A DNA stretch of 64,000 nucleotides. Origin: Mycobacteriales bacterium (GTDB lineage: Bacteria > Actinomycetota > Actinomycetes > Mycobacteriales > QHCD01). Location of the stretch: NCBI GenBank assembly GCA_036497565.1, contig DASXJE010000006.1:1-64000 (forward strand), given 5' to 3'. Made by a program: the position numbers and the translations under genes. Positions 8,699 through 17,494 of the stretch are shown here, piece by piece. Every line of letters begins with the position of its first letter. Position 1 is the stretch's first letter. Below the pieces are notes generated by a model, which did not search any database, was not told the DNA's origin, and saw only the letters and a list, made by a program, of their open reading frames with translations.

Positions 8699-9691
8699 AT
8701 GTTGGCGACCAACGCCGAGGTCGACGCGCGGTCTGACCTTGCAACTTCGGAGCTGTCACCCGCGCCGAAGCATCGGCCGACAGGGACGTGGCGACGACGT
8801 CTGCGCCGGGATCGACTCCTCGTCCTGCTGGGTGTCCCCGGGATCACCCTGTTGCTGCTCTTCCACTACCTGCCGCTGCTCGGCAACATCATCGCCTTCC
8901 AGGACTACCAGCCCTATCTGGGCATCATGCACAGTCCGTGGAACGGCGTGACCAACTTCGACGTCATCTTCAACGGCGATCCGGAGTTTCTCAACGCACT
9001 CAAGAACACGCTGATCGTCACGGTGCTGCAGGTCGTCTTTGTATTCCCGGCACCGGTGGTCCTCGCTCTGATGCTCAACAGCCTGCTCTCCGAACGCCTC
9101 AAGCGAGTCGTGCAGAGCATCCTCTACCTGCCGCACTTCCTGTCCTGGGTGATCGTGGTGGCGATCTTCCAGCAGATGCTCGGCGGGAGCGGTCTGCTCA
9201 ACGACTACCTCCGCTCGCACGGACACGGCACGTTCAACTTCATCGGCAACGCCGGGCTCTTCAAGGAACTGCTCACCAGCCAGGTGATCTGGAAGGACAC
9301 CGGCTGGGCGACGATCCTCTTCCTCGCCGCGCTCTCCCAGATCGACGCGGCTCTCTACGAGGCGTCGAGCGTGGACGGTGCAAGCCGGTGGCGGCAGATG
9401 TGGCATGTGACGCTGCCCGGCCTACGGAGCATCATCATCCTGCTCTTCATCCTGCGGCTGGGGAACATCCTCACCGTCGGCTTCGAGCAGATCGTGCTGC
9501 AGCAGGCTCCGGTCGGCATACCAGCCAGCGAGGTCTTAGACACCTACGTCTACAACAACGGAATCCTGCACGGCGACTGGGGCGTCGCCGCGGCGGTCGG
9601 CCTGGTCAAGGGCGTGGTCGGCGTCGCGCTGGTCGTCGTGGCCAACAAGGTCGCCCACCTGTTCGGAGAACAGGGGATCTACCAGTCATGA
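8699..9691 (+). CDS. Carbohydrate ABC transporter permease (LplB-like)
   Basis: About 330 residues with six predicted membrane helices. The first, LLVLLGVPGITLLLLFHYLPLL, is typical of LplB/YteP permeases of the CUT1 type. The EAA loop is at EASSVDGASRWRQMWHVTLPGL. The ATG at 8699 or the TTG at 8702 follows CAGGAGG; the TTG has the better spacing. The gene overlaps the second permease by ATGA. No ATPase is encoded in this operon, as is common for systems served by a shared MsiK-type ATPase. A TTA codon, rare in such GC-rich genes, lies at 9536-9538. Confidence 0.93.
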   Translation: MLATNAEVDARSDLATSELSPAPKHRPTGTWRRRLRRDRLLVLLGVPGITLLLLFHYLPLLGNIIAFQDYQPYLGIMHSPWNGVTNFDVIFNGDPEFLNALKNTLIVTVLQVVFVFPAPVVLALMLNSLLSERLKRVVQSILYLPHFLSWVIVVAIFQQMLGGSGLLNDYLRSHGHGTFNFIGNAGLFKELLTSQVIWKDTGWATILFLAALSQIDAALYEASSVDGASRWRQMWHVTLPGLRSIIILLFILRLGNILTVGFEQIVLQQAPVGIPASEVLDTYVYNNGILHGDWGVAAAVGLVKGVVGVALVVVANKVAHLFGEQGIYQS

Positions 9692-10581
9692 GTCGATCTG
9701 CAGTCGCCGGGACAACCGCACCGTCGCCGGTGAGCCGCGGCCTGAAGGCCGTCGTCCTCATCGCGATCTGCGCGGTTGTCGTCCTGCCCTTCGTCGGGAT
9801 CCTCTCCACCAGCATCGCCGGCCGCGCGCAGATCACCAAGGCCGGCGGGTTCGTCCTTCTCCCGGACTCGGCGAGCCTGAGCGCCTACCGTGCGATCTTC
9901 GCCGGCGGTGTCGTCACCCGGGCGCTCGTGGTCAGCGTCGCGATCACCGTCGTCGGCACGTTGCTGAGCCTGACCTGCACGGCGCTGCTCGCCTACTCAC
10001 TCAGCAGGCCCGGGTCATTCGGCCACAAACCCATGCTGATGGTCGTGCTGTTCACGCTGCTCTTCGCCCCGGGGATCATCCCGGCCTATCTCGTCGTCAA
10101 GCAGCTGGGGCTGCTCAACAGCTACTGGTCGCTCGTCCTTCCGACCGCGATCAACGCCTTCAATGTCATCGTCATGCGCGCCTTCTTCATGGGCCTCCCG
10201 CATGAGCTGCTCGAGAGCGCGCGCATCGACGGAGCGGGCGAGCTGACCATCCTCCGTCGGCTCGTGCTGCCGCTCTCCCGCGCCGTACTGGCGGTGATCG
10301 GCCTCTTCTACGCCGTTAGCTACTGGAACGCGTTCTTCAACGCGCTTCTCTACATGAACGACACGACCAAGTGGCCACTACAGCTCGTCCTGCGTACCTA
10401 TGTGGTCAACAACGCCCCGATCGGCGTCAACCAGCTCGCGGGAAGCGGCGAGGCGCTCCCCCCGCAACAGTCGATCCAGATGGCGATCCTGGTGATCTCG
10501 ATCGTCCCGATCCTGCTCGTCTACCCATTCCTGCAGCGGCACTTCGCCAAGGGCGTCCTGACCGGCGCCGTCAAAGGCTGA
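9688..10581 (+). CDS. Carbohydrate ABC transporter permease (YtcP-like)
   Basis: 297 residues, six predicted membrane helices. The second CUT1 permease has the EAA motif ELLESARIDGAGELTILRRLVLPLS. The sequence FLQRHFAKGVLTGAVKG at the C-terminus is the conserved end of YtcP/LplC-type permeases. The ATG overlaps the stop of the first permease. Together they would form the transmembrane channel for an oligosaccharide, probably the substrate or product of the divergent lyase. Confidence 0.95.
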   Translation: MSRSAVAGTTAPSPVSRGLKAVVLIAICAVVVLPFVGILSTSIAGRAQITKAGGFVLLPDSASLSAYRAIFAGGVVTRALVVSVAITVVGTLLSLTCTALLAYSLSRPGSFGHKPMLMVVLFTLLFAPGIIPAYLVVKQLGLLNSYWSLVLPTAINAFNVIVMRAFFMGLPHELLESARIDGAGELTILRRLVLPLSRAVLAVIGLFYAVSYWNAFFNALLYMNDTTKWPLQLVLRTYVVNNAPIGVNQLAGSGEALPPQQSIQMAILVISIVPILLVYPFLQRHFAKGVLTGAVKG

Positions 10582-10600
10582 CCCCAAGGAGCCCAGCGCC

Positions 10601-12241
10601 ATGACCCATCGCACCTTCGATCGGCGGCTATTTCTGCGCGGCGCGCTCGGCACCGCGGCCCTGACGGCCGGCCCGGCACTGCTCAGCGGCTGCGGCGACG
10701 GTGGCAAGAGCAACACCAACGCGGTCAACGCAAAGGTGAAGCTTCCGTCGTACGCGCCGTATCAGGGTCCGCAGCCGGATCTGCGCGGTACGTCGGAGGG
10801 GGTCCTCGACGGGTTCCTGAAGTATCCGGCGAACCCGAAGCGCGTCGCCAAGGCCCCGCCCGGCGACGGCAGCACGGTGAATGTCTTCGTCGAGACGTAC
10901 AGCCCGATCCCTCCGGGCCTGTCCCAGAACCAGTACTGGCAGCAGATCAACAAGCGTGTCGGCCTCAATCTCAAGATGACCGTCATCACGTCGAGTGACT
11001 ACGCCGACAAGCTGGCTACGACCACGGCCGGCGGTGACCTGCCCGATCTGCTGCAGCTCGCCGGTCTGGTTCCGCAGCTCCCGCAGATGCTCGCGGCCAA
11101 GTACGAAGACCTGACGCCGTATCTGGGCGGGGACGCGGTAAAGGACTACCCGTTCCTGGCCAACATCCCGGAGATCTACTGGAAGACCTCGTGCGTCTAC
11201 AACGGCGGGATCTACGGCGTGCCGATCCCGCGCTCCAAGATGGGCGCGGTCTTCTACCTGCGGTCGGACATCCTGTCCGCGAAGGGCCTTGACCCGGCGC
11301 CCGCCAGCTTCGCCGACTTCAAGAAGCTGTGCATGGCTCTGACCGAGCCGCGCCAGAACAAGTGGGCGATCGCCAACCCGACCGGTGCCGTCAACTTCGT
11401 CCAGCAGATGCTCGGCGTCGCGAACTCCTGGAAGAACGACGGCGGCAAGCTCACCAACGCGTACGAGTTGGAGGAGACCAAGCAGGCGATCGCTGCGGTG
11501 GCACAGCTGGCGAAGGCCGGAACCGTCCACCCGGACAGCTACGACCCGACGCTGACCACCGACTTCAAACAGTGGTTCAATGCCGGAAACGCGGCGCTGG
11601 ACTACGACAATTACACGGCCTGGCCGCAGTTCTACGTGCAGAACGTCGCGGGACCGTCGTTCAAGATCGCCGGGATGCTGCCGCCGGCGTACGACAGCGG
11701 CTCCAAGCCGGTGACCTGGCAGGGCAACCCGGACCTCAGCTTCACCGCCATCAAGAAGGGCGACAAGAAGCGGATCAAGATGCTGCTGGAGGTCTGCAAC
11801 TGGCTGTCCGCGCCGTTCGGCACCGAGGAGTACCTCTTCCGCACCTATGGGATCGCCGGCCGCGACTACGAGGTCAAGAACGGCGACCCCGTGGTCACGT
11901 CGACCGGCGAGGCGGAGGTTCCCGGCCTGTCGATCGGCTACATCGCCAACGCGCCGACCGTGCTCTACTTCCCCGGATTCCCCGAGGCGACCAAGGACGG
12001 CTACGAGTTCCAGCGCAAGTTCCTGCCGATGGCCGTCGCAAACCCGACGCTGGGCCTGTACTCCAACACCAACTCGACCAAGGGCTCCGACATCAACCTG
12101 AAGATGACCGACGCTCAGAGTGCCATCCTGCAGGGCCGGGAGCCACTGTCGTCGTGGGACGACGCGGTCAAGACGTGGCGCAGTGCGGGTGGCGACACGA
12201 TCCGCAAGGAGTACCAGGACGCGTTGCAGAAGACGTCCTGA
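10601..12241 (+). CDS. Extracellular solute-binding lipoprotein (LipO-like), Tat-exported
   Basis: 546 residues, long for a sugar-binding protein but usual for the LipO/YtcQ group that pairs with LplB/YtcP permeases. The N-terminus has a twin-arginine motif (DRRLFLRG) and the lipobox LLSGC, so it is probably exported folded and lipid-anchored. The start follows AAGGAG. It is the third gene of the operon and ends three bases before the convergent Sel1-repeat gene. Long oligosaccharides are likely ligands given the heparinase-like lyase opposite. Confidence 0.93.
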   Translation: MTHRTFDRRLFLRGALGTAALTAGPALLSGCGDGGKSNTNAVNAKVKLPSYAPYQGPQPDLRGTSEGVLDGFLKYPANPKRVAKAPPGDGSTVNVFVETYSPIPPGLSQNQYWQQINKRVGLNLKMTVITSSDYADKLATTTAGGDLPDLLQLAGLVPQLPQMLAAKYEDLTPYLGGDAVKDYPFLANIPEIYWKTSCVYNGGIYGVPIPRSKMGAVFYLRSDILSAKGLDPAPASFADFKKLCMALTEPRQNKWAIANPTGAVNFVQQMLGVANSWKNDGGKLTNAYELEETKQAIAAVAQLAKAGTVHPDSYDPTLTTDFKQWFNAGNAALDYDNYTAWPQFYVQNVAGPSFKIAGMLPPAYDSGSKPVTWQGNPDLSFTAIKKGDKKRIKMLLEVCNWLSAPFGTEEYLFRTYGIAGRDYEVKNGDPVVTSTGEAEVPGLSIGYIANAPTVLYFPGFPEATKDGYEFQRKFLPMAVANPTLGLYSNTNSTKGSDINLKMTDAQSAILQGREPLSSWDDAVKTWRSAGGDTIRKEYQDALQKTS

Positions 12242-12244
12242 GCC

Positions 12245-13072
12245 TCAGGCCTCGCGGCTGGCCCGCATCCAGTCCTCTGCCTCGCGGCGGGCCTGACGGT
12301 CGCCGCGGTGCTTGAGGAGCACGGCGAGGTTGTGCATCGCGTCGGAGTGGTCCCGGGCGGCCGCGCGGCGGAACCACTCCTCGGCCTCGGTCCGGGAATC
12401 CCGGTCGCCGCGGTCGTAGAGCAGGATGCCGAGGTTGTTCATCGCGTTGACGTGATCGGCGTTGGCGGCCCGCCGGAACCACTGCTCGGCCTCCTGCACC
12501 GAGCCCCGGTCGCCGCGGTCGTAGAGCAGCAGCCCGAGGTTGTCCATGGCGTCGGTGTGGTCGGCGTCGGCCGCCTTCCGGAACCAGTCCTCGGCCTCTC
12601 GCCGGTCGTTGAGGTCCCAGCGCCGGACGAGCAGCAGACCGAGGTTGTTCATCGCGTTGAGATGGTCGCCCGCCGCCGCCCGCCGATACCAGTCCTCCGC
12701 CTCGTGCAGCGACCGCCGGTCACCGTTGCGATTGAGCAGTACGCCGAGGTTGTTCATCGCGCCGGGATGGCCGCTCGCGGCCGCCTCCCGGAACCAGCGT
12801 TCGGCCTCCCGCACCGACTGCTCGTCGCCCCGGTCCACGAGCAGCAGCCCGCGGGTGTTCTTGTTCTCCTCGCCCCCGTGGCGGACCAGCCACTCGTTGA
12901 GCCCCACGCCGGCAAGTACGCCGAGGACAATAAGGGCGATCTGCACCCAGGCGGGAGCCCCGGCGAAGCGGGCGACCAGCGCGAGGAAGAGCCCGGTGAT
13001 GATGAGGGCAGCCAGCACGGCCCACGACCGTCCCTGGTCGCGACCAGTCCCCTTACCGGCTCGGTCGGCCAT
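12245..13072 (-). CDS. Membrane-anchored Sel1/TPR-repeat protein
   Basis: 275 residues. Two N-terminal membrane helices (about residues 17-35 and 42-62) are followed by five near-identical 35-residue helical repeats with consensus EAExWFRRAAxxDHxxAMNNLGxLLxxRGDR, plus a partial sixth. The repeats also show as a 105-base imperfect tandem repeat in the DNA (about 12260-12840). Sel1-like repeats form a solenoid that binds proteins. The partner is unknown, and neighbours give no clue. Repeat number may vary between strains. Confidence 0.85.
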   Translation of the reverse strand: MADRAGKGTGRDQGRSWAVLAALIITGLFLALVARFAGAPAWVQIALIVLGVLAGVGLNEWLVRHGGEENKNTRGLLLVDRGDEQSVREAERWFREAAASGHPGAMNNLGVLLNRNGDRRSLHEAEDWYRRAAAGDHLNAMNNLGLLLVRRWDLNDRREAEDWFRKAADADHTDAMDNLGLLLYDRGDRGSVQEAEQWFRRAANADHVNAMNNLGILLYDRGDRDSRTEAEEWFRRAAARDHSDAMHNLAVLLKHRGDRQARREAEDWMRASREA

Positions 13073-13207
13073 TCGGCAATCCTGCCTTGAAGGACCGCGT
13101 CGGCGCGGCCAGTCGCCAAGATCGCGACCGTGGTCCTGCCCCTTCGCGCACGGTTCTGGACCGGCTTGTCCGACTCCGACCCCGATGGCGGATCCCGGCG
13201 GTCCCGG

Positions 13208-14047
13208 TCATCTGGCCAACAGCCGTTCGAGTACGACGGCGACGCCGTCGTCGTCGTTGCTCACCGTGATCTCGTCGGCCGCCGCCCGCACGCTCGGGTG
13301 GGCGTTGGCCACCGCGACCGAGTGGCCGGCCCATTCGAGCATCGCGAGGTCGTTGGGCATGTCGCCGAACGCCACCACCTCCTCAGGTCCGATCCCGAGC
13401 TCACCGGCGAGCTCGGCCAGCCCGGAGGCCTTGGTGACGCCGAACGCCGAGATCTCCAGCAGGCCGTCCGCGGCCGACGCGGAGTGGGTGAAGGTGGCGA
13501 GATCGCCCGCCGCCTCGACCGCCTGGGCGAGCAGGTCGTCGGGGTGCAGCTCGCTGTGCCGGGCCAGCATCTTCGCCGCCTCGAGTTCGACGATCTGGTC
13601 CACCTGCCCGACGACCGCGTCGACGCCGAGGTCGTAGGTGTGGCGATAGTCAGGCTCGTGGGCGAAGGCGTCGCCGTACTCCACCGCGAAGGCCAGACCG
13701 GGGATCGCGGCGCGCAGCCGGGCCGCGACCTTGGCCATCGTGGCCGGATCCAGCGGCGAGCCGCCGACGACCTGCTCGGTGTGCAGGTCGTAGCGCAGCG
13801 CGCCGTTGGAACAGATCGCCAGGCCGGTGTGACCGGTCGCCTCGGCGACCTCGTGCATCCACCGCGGCGGCCGCCCGGTGACGAAGACGACCGATCGGCC
13901 GCTGGCCTCGGTCGCCTGCAGGGCGCGCCTGCTGCGCTCGGAGATAGTGCCGTCGGTGCGGACGAGCGTGCCGTCGAGGTCGGTCGCGACGAGCTTCACG
14001 GGCGGCTCGGTCACGTCGTCGGCGACCGCCGGGTTGTCGGCGCTCAC
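13208..14047 (-). CDS. Cof-type HAD-superfamily phosphatase
   Basis: 279 residues. HAD motif [11 protein letters not shown] with both aspartates, motif II in VFVTGRPPR, motif III Lys around VTKASGL and motif [13 protein letters not shown] are all present. The intervening cap is of the C2B (Cof) type. Such enzymes dephosphorylate sugar phosphates, flavin precursors or other small metabolites. The GTG start at 14047 overlaps the stop of serS by GTGA. The serS-HAD gene order is seen in other actinomycetes, but the substrate is unknown. Confidence 0.92.
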   Translation of the reverse strand: MSADNPAVADDVTEPPVKLVATDLDGTLVRTDGTISERSRRALQATEASGRSVVFVTGRPPRWMHEVAEATGHTGLAICSNGALRYDLHTEQVVGGSPLDPATMAKVAARLRAAIPGLAFAVEYGDAFAHEPDYRHTYDLGVDAVVGQVDQIVELEAAKMLARHSELHPDDLLAQAVEAAGDLATFTHSASAADGLLEISAFGVTKASGLAELAGELGIGPEEVVAFGDMPNDLAMLEWAGHSVAVANAHPSVRAAADEITVSNDDDGVAVVLERLLAR

Positions 14048-15315
14048 GGAGTCAGCGGCTCGATGCGGTCCCGCCCGCCCAGGTGCGGGCGGAGCGCCTT
14101 CGGCACGTAGACCGATCCGTCCGCCCGCTGGTGCACCTCGAGCAGGCAGGCGATGGTGCGGGCGATCGCGCACAGCGTGCCGTTGAGGGTGGCGGCCGGT
14201 TGCGGCTTGCCGCCGGCGTCGCGGTAGCGCACACCGAGCCGGCGGGCCTGGAAGGTCGTACAGTTGGAGGCCGACGTCAGTTCGCGGTAGCGCCCCTCCG
14301 CGGGGAACCACGCCTCGCAGTCGTACTTGCGGGCCGCGCTGGACCCGAGGTCGCCCGCGGCGACGTCGATGACGCGGTAGCTGAGCTCCAGTTTGTCGAG
14401 GAACTCCTTCTCCCAGGCCAGCAGGCGCGCGTGCTCGTCCTCGGCCTCCTCGGGCCGGGTGAAGGTGAACATCTCCACCTTGTCGAACCAGTGCACCCGG
14501 AAGATGCCGCGGGTGTCCTTGCCGTAGGAGCCGGCCTCGCGCCGGAAGCAGGCCGAGTAGCCGGCGTAGCGACGTGGTCCGGCCGACAGGTCGAGGATCT
14601 CGTTGGAGTGATAGGCGGCGAGCGGCACCTCGGACGTACCGACGAGGTAGAGGTCGTCGCGCTCGATGCGATAGACCTCCTCGGCGTGCGCCCCGAGGAA
14701 GCCGGTGCCCTCCATCGCCTCCGGCCGCACGAGCGCCGGCGCGACCATCGGGGTGAACCCGGCCCCGACCGCCTGTTCGATCGCGAGGTTGAGCAGGGCG
14801 ATCTCCAGCAGCGCGCCGGGGCCGGTCAGGAAGTAGAACCGGGCACCGGAGACCTTCGCGCCGCGTTCGGTGTCGAACGCCCCGACCCGGGTCCCGATCT
14901 CGACGTGGTCGCGGACCTCGAAGTCGTAGGCCGGGGCCTCGCCCACGGTCTCCAGCAGCTCGAAGTCGTCCTCGCCACCCGGCGGTACGCCGTCGATCAC
15001 CACGTTGGAGACCGCCCGGTGGGCCGCCCGCAACGCCTCGTCGGCCTGGGCCTGCTCGGCCTCGGCAGCCTTCACCTCGTCGGCGAGGTGCTTGGCGTGC
15101 TCGAGCAGCGTGTGACGGTCGTCGGGCGCGGCCTTGCCGACCTTGCGGCCCAGCGCCTTCTGCTCGGCCCGCAGGTCGTCCGCGGTGGCGACGGCGGCGC
15201 GCCGACGTTCGTCCGCCTCGAGCAGCGCGTCGACCGTGGCCGGGTCCTCGCGGCGGGCACGCTGGGACGCCCGGACACGGTCCGGGTCGTCACGGACCAG
15301 GCGGAGGTCGATCAC
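14044..15315 (-). CDS. serS: Seryl-tRNA synthetase
   Basis: 423 residues, normal for the bacterial enzyme. It charges tRNA-Ser with serine. In selenocysteine-using bacteria it also charges tRNA-Sec, the first step of Sec synthesis, which matters here because of the probable selenoprotein at 33591. The N-terminal coiled-coil arm (about residues 30-105) is rich in Glu/Ala/Lys. Class II motif 2 is at [21 protein letters not shown] and motif 3 follows [16 protein letters not shown]. It starts at GTG 15315 and is coupled to the HAD gene. Confidence 0.98.
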   Translation of the reverse strand: MIDLRLVRDDPDRVRASQRARREDPATVDALLEADERRRAAVATADDLRAEQKALGRKVGKAAPDDRHTLLEHAKHLADEVKAAEAEQAQADEALRAAHRAVSNVVIDGVPPGGEDDFELLETVGEAPAYDFEVRDHVEIGTRVGAFDTERGAKVSGARFYFLTGPGALLEIALLNLAIEQAVGAGFTPMVAPALVRPEAMEGTGFLGAHAEEVYRIERDDLYLVGTSEVPLAAYHSNEILDLSAGPRRYAGYSACFRREAGSYGKDTRGIFRVHWFDKVEMFTFTRPEEAEDEHARLLAWEKEFLDKLELSYRVIDVAAGDLGSSAARKYDCEAWFPAEGRYRELTSASNCTTFQARRLGVRYRDAGGKPQPAATLNGTLCAIARTIACLLEVHQRADGSVYVPKALRPHLGGRDRIEPLTP

Positions 15316-15384
15316 GATGATCCAGCCTACCGGGGAGCGCGGGCGGGTCCGTCCTGCTTATCGTGGTCACCCAGCCCCACCGGG

Positions 15385-15442
15385 CCATGATCAGGAGGGG
15401 ATTCGGGTGCAACACGCCGTACGAATCCCCTCCTGATCATGG
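15385..15442. repeat. Dispersed intergenic inverted repeat, copy B
   Basis: Perfect 21-base arms at 15385-15405 and 15422-15442 (core TGATCAGGAGGGGATTCG and its complement) around the 16-base spacer GGTGCAACACGCCGTA. It lies between divergent serS and the zincin gene, so it cannot be a simple 3' terminator for either. The arm differs from copies A and C by A to G with a compensating T to C in the other arm, so pairing is conserved. Confidence 0.9.
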
Positions 15443-15470
15443 GAGGTTCGGGGGCGAGGGGGAGGTGGTC

Positions 15471-15818
15471 ATGGTCGAGATGAGCACGGACCGGTTCGAG
15501 GAGCTCGTCGCCACGGCCCTCGACGAGGTGCCCCCGGCGCTGACCCGGCTGATGGACAACGTCGTGGTCCTGGTCGAGGACGCCGACCCGCAGGACGCCC
15601 GGCTGCTCGGGCTCTACGAAGGCATCGCGCTCACCGAACGCGGCCACGACTACGGCGGCACCCTGCCGGACCGGATCACGATCTTCCGGCTGCCGATCCT
15701 CTCGATCTGCTTCGACGACGACGACGTGGTGGACGAGGTCGCGACCACCGTGGTCCACGAGATCGCCCATCACTTCGGGATCGACGAGGCCCGGCTGCAC
15801 GAACTGGGTTGGGGCTGA
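15471..15818 (+). CDS. Zincin-like metallopeptidase family protein
   Basis: 115 residues. The HExxH zinc-binding motif is in VVHEIAHHFGIDE near the C-terminus, with a following acidic residue as expected for a third ligand in the Zincin_1 family. A preceding acidic strand (ICFDDDDVVDEV) is typical of this small actinobacterial family. The ATG follows GGGGGAGG. No signal peptide, so it is cytosolic. Peptidase activity has not been shown for most members, and the substrate is unknown. The GroES-like gene follows within a few bases. Confidence 0.85.
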   Translation: MVEMSTDRFEELVATALDEVPPALTRLMDNVVVLVEDADPQDARLLGLYEGIALTERGHDYGGTLPDRITIFRLPILSICFDDDDVVDEVATTVVHEIAHHFGIDEARLHELGWG

Positions 15819-15821
15819 CCG

Positions 15822-16184
15822 GTGGTGGACCCAAGGACCGAGGTAGCGTCCACCGACGTGACCGAGCCCGACACCGGCCTACCGATCAAGATGCTGCACG
15901 ACCGGGTACTGGCGAAGTACTCCCGGGAGGACGGCGAGCGACGCTCGTCCGGCGGCATCGTGATCCCCGCGACCGCGCAGGTGGCCAAGCGGCTGTCCTG
16001 GGGCGAAGTGCTCGCGGTCGGCAACCACGTCCGCGCCGTGAAGTCGGGCGACCGGGTGCTCTTCAGCCCCGATGACCAGTACGAGGTCGAGGTGCACGGG
16101 CAGGACTACATCATCCTGCGGGAACGCGACATCCACGCCATCGCCGCGGAGCGGGTGGAGCCGTCGACCGGGCTCTACCTCTAG
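15822..16184 (+). CDS. GroES-like co-chaperonin protein
   Basis: Up to 120 residues. The GroES beta-barrel is recognisable: LHDRVLAKY, GGIVIPATA in place of the mobile loop, GEVLAVG, VKSGDRVLFS and YIILRERDIHAI. It is a divergent paralogue; no groEL is adjacent. Two GTG codons at 15822/15825 and another at 15858 are possible starts; none has a strong ribosome site. The stop CTCTAG touches the end of the convergent DinB gene. It may cap a chaperonin or have another role. Confidence 0.8.
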   Translation: MVDPRTEVASTDVTEPDTGLPIKMLHDRVLAKYSREDGERRSSGGIVIPATAQVAKRLSWGEVLAVGNHVRAVKSGDRVLFSPDDQYEVEVHGQDYIILRERDIHAIAAERVEPSTGLYL

Positions 16185-16738
16185 ACCGATCGGCCGCCGT
16201 GGGCGTAGAGGTCGCGCAGCAGCGCCACCTCGGCCCCGTGGTGGGCGACCTCGTCGATGGCGTGCAGCACCAGGCCCGCCCAGGGGTCGGCCGCGTAGGG
16301 GCCCCAATCCGGACCGAGAGCGCGCCACATCCCATCCTCACCGAGCCCGTCCAGCCCGGACCGGAACGCCGCCCAGCCCTTGTCCAGCGCGACCAGCGCG
16401 TCGTCGACGTGCTCGTACCAGTCGCGGTCGGTGACGTCGAGCGGCCACTCGCCCAATCCTTCGGCGGTGTAGCCGGACAGGCACTCCGAGCCGATGTGCC
16501 ACAGCCGCCAGGCGATCGTCGTGACCGGTGCCGGATCCGGGGCAGGGATGACCCGCTCCACGCGCCACACGCCGTCGTCGCCGGCACGCACGGACCAGCA
16601 GCCGGCAACGGGCTCGAACAGGTATTCGTCCTGACTCAGACCCTCGAGGCGGCCCCGGAAGCGGGACCAGATGTAGTCGAAGCCTCCGAGCAACAGCGGA
16701 CCGACGGCACGGGTGGGGGCACCGGGTTCAGCGGACAT
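16181..16738 (-). CDS. DinB-superfamily protein
   Basis: 185 residues. The four-helix DinB fold is indicated by the spaced histidines: IAWRLWHIGSE in the middle and LVLHAIDEVAHHGAEVALLRDL near the C-terminus, the usual metal-binding triad. Actinobacterial members include mycothiol-dependent S-transferases and maleylpyruvate isomerases, so thiol transfer or detoxification is possible but not demonstrated. The ATG at 16738 was chosen from the N-terminus MSAEPGAPTRAVGPLLLGGF. Confidence 0.8.
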   Translation of the reverse strand: MSAEPGAPTRAVGPLLLGGFDYIWSRFRGRLEGLSQDEYLFEPVAGCWSVRAGDDGVWRVERVIPAPDPAPVTTIAWRLWHIGSECLSGYTAEGLGEWPLDVTDRDWYEHVDDALVALDKGWAAFRSGLDGLGEDGMWRALGPDWGPYAADPWAGLVLHAIDEVAHHGAEVALLRDLYAHGGRSV

Positions 16739-16773
16739 GCCGGTCACGCTAACAACGACCTCCGACAAATCTG

Positions 16774-17391
16774 CTAGGCGGCCAGCGCGACGCCGAGCGA
16801 GTCGGCACCGGCGAACTTCGGGCCGCCCTTCTCGTAGAAGACGTCGAGGTCGGCGATGGTGAGGCCGGCATCGGTCAGCAGGCGAACGATGGGGCGGCTG
16901 AAGGTGCACCCGGCGAACAGCCGCCGCTCGATCGGGTCGAGGCGTCGCTGCCAGCGCTGGACCCGCTCGTCCGGGGCCAGCCCGTGCTCGAGGAAATGCA
17001 GTGTCCCGCCCGGCTTGAGGACCCGGCGCAGCTCGCCCAGGGCTGCCATCGCATCGGGGATCGTGCACATCGTCCATGTGGACAACGCCGAGTCGAACGT
17101 GTCGTCGGGGAACGGCATGGACTGTCCGTCGAGTCCGGCCCGCTCCACCGGTATCTCGGTCGTACCGACCCGCTCTGCAGCGAGCTTCCATGCGAGGTCT
17201 GAGGGCTCGACGGCGGTCACCCGACTCACGGTCGCCGGATAGAAGTCGATATTGAGCCCGGACCCGAACCCGATCTCCACCACATGACCGGTCAGGCCCG
17301 CGCAGACCCGCTCCCTCAGCGGCCGAAGTGCCTCCATTCCACCCAGCTTGTTCAACAGCCGCGGGACGACCCGTTCGTCGTAGTAACTCAT
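16774..17391 (-). CDS. Class I SAM-dependent methyltransferase
   Basis: 205 residues. Motif I VVEIGFGSGLN binds S-adenosylmethionine. An acidic residue after strand 2 (VEPSD), motif IV FDSALSTWTMCTI and the post-IV segment LRRVLKPGGTLHFLEHG complete the type-11 methyltransferase pattern. An LEHG after strand 5 is common in UbiE/COQ5-like and METTL7-like enzymes, suggesting a lipid-like or small aromatic substrate. It precedes the DinB gene on the same strand, 35 bases apart, and may be co-transcribed. Confidence 0.9.
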   Translation of the reverse strand: MSYYDERVVPRLLNKLGGMEALRPLRERVCAGLTGHVVEIGFGSGLNIDFYPATVSRVTAVEPSDLAWKLAAERVGTTEIPVERAGLDGQSMPFPDDTFDSALSTWTMCTIPDAMAALGELRRVLKPGGTLHFLEHGLAPDERVQRWQRRLDPIERRLFAGCTFSRPIVRLLTDAGLTIADLDVFYEKGGPKFAGADSLGVALAA

Positions 17392-17494
17392 CGCTCCCAC
17401 ACCCTTCGCCGATCGGCAGGACCGACGCCTGCCGTCATGCACCGACGCTAGGAGCACCCGGCCGCGCGGGCATGAGCGATTCGCCCCATCTTCC

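Noticed and set aside
12260-12840. CRISPR-like or satellite tandem repeat
   Set aside because: The 105-base period encodes 35-residue Sel1 repeats in one frame and varies mainly in a protein-conserving way.
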